Assembly (NCBI GenBank): GCA_007122815.1
Contig: SKSV01000418.1
Coordinates: 1 to 6,051, forward strand
Source: Trueperaceae bacterium
Lineage (GTDB): Bacteria; Deinococcota; Deinococci; Deinococcales; Trueperaceae
DNA: 6,051 nt
Reading direction: 5' to 3'
The position numbers and the translations under genes are program-made. Positions 5,990 to 6,051 of this stretch are shown here, in pieces (the first letter of the stretch is position 1; the number at the start of each line of letters is the position of its first letter). The notes under the pieces were generated by a model. That model had not been told where the DNA came from, did not search any database, and saw only the letters and a program-made list of their open reading frames with translations.

Positions 5990-6011
5990 CCCCGGGAGCT
6001 GGCTCCTGGGG
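5990..6011. promoter_or_regulatory. 22-bp imperfect palindrome in the desulfhydrase leader
   Basis: On the plus strand CCCCGGGAG and CTCCTGGGG flank a 4-base centre, and 18 of 22 positions are palindromic. It lies between the putative start region near 6025 and the ribosome site at 5970-5975, so it is in the 5' leader. It may be an operator acting as a roadblock just downstream of the promoter, or a leader hairpin (in the minus-strand RNA, a 4+4 bp stem broken by one A/C mismatch). No T-run follows. It has C4/G4 arms like the palindrome at the regulator promoter. Confidence 0.45.
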
Positions 6012-6023
6012 TCACGGTGGTTC

Positions 6024-6037
6024 GATGCCAGATGATA
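6024..6037 (-). promoter_or_regulatory. Putative -10 and start region of the desulfhydrase-racemase operon
   Basis: The minus strand reads TATCAT (6032-6037), a good -10 box, directly followed by CTGGCATC. The same arrangement, TAACCT then CTGGCATC, occurs at the regulator promoter (4154-4167), giving 12 of 14 identical bases. With a 17-18 base spacer the -35 would lie just outside the window, beyond 6051, so it cannot be checked here. The leader to the ATG at 5963 would be about 60 bases. Confidence 0.45.
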
Positions 6038-6051
6038 CGCCGGCTGGAGAA

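Noticed and set aside
4983..6035. 350-residue plus-strand open frame opposite the desulfhydrase gene
   Set aside because: Arg/His/Val-rich translation with no domain pattern; it is the antisense shadow of a well-supported gene in high-GC DNA.
1..6051. CRISPR array, tRNA/rRNA, insertion sequence or prophage signs
   Set aside because: No regularly spaced repeats, tRNA-like cloverleaf, transposase motifs or terminal inverted repeats were seen; almost all of the window is metabolic and transport coding sequence.

Overview
The window is a high-GC (about two thirds G+C by eye), tightly packed bacterial segment. Every gene I accept lies on the minus strand, so transcription runs from position 6051 towards 1. 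The long plus-strand open frames are high-GC shadows. The substrate-binding protein has a Sec signal ending AVA|Q and no lipobox cysteine, which suggests a diderm-type envelope. Its style and the base composition resemble Deinococcota (Trueperaceae/Deinococcales-like), but no marker gene is present, so this placement is tentative.

In transcription order there are two apparent operons. The first (about 6040 to 4226) encodes a fold-type II PLP enzyme of the D-cysteine desulfhydrase / ACC deaminase family, followed 7 bp later by an Asp/Glu racemase-superfamily protein with both catalytic cysteines. The second (about 4191 to 160) starts at a promoter with a perfect TTGACA -35 box. It encodes an Lrp/AsnC-family regulator, a periplasmic family-5 solute-binding protein, and the two permeases of a dipeptide/oligopeptide-type ABC importer. 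The permease genes overlap as TGATG. The ATPases are not in the window. The left edge (1-159) holds GC-rich hairpins and possibly the start of another membrane or exported protein, not an obvious ATPase.

The likely joint job is amino-acid scavenging under a local amino-acid-sensing regulator. The importer brings in a small peptide or amino-acid-like substrate, the racemase interconverts stereoisomers, and the PLP enzyme removes ammonia plus sulfide (or, if it is an L-cysteate sulfo-lyase, sulfite) to yield pyruvate. Residues T290 and T317 favour D-cysteine desulfhydrase over ACC deaminase.

The least explained signals are regulatory. The two operon starts share a 14-bp block (12/14 identical) at their -10/start regions. 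Each also has a 22-bp imperfect palindrome with C4/G4 arms, one over the -35 of the regulator operon and one in the leader of the desulfhydrase operon. These could mark one small regulon controlled by the Lrp-like protein.
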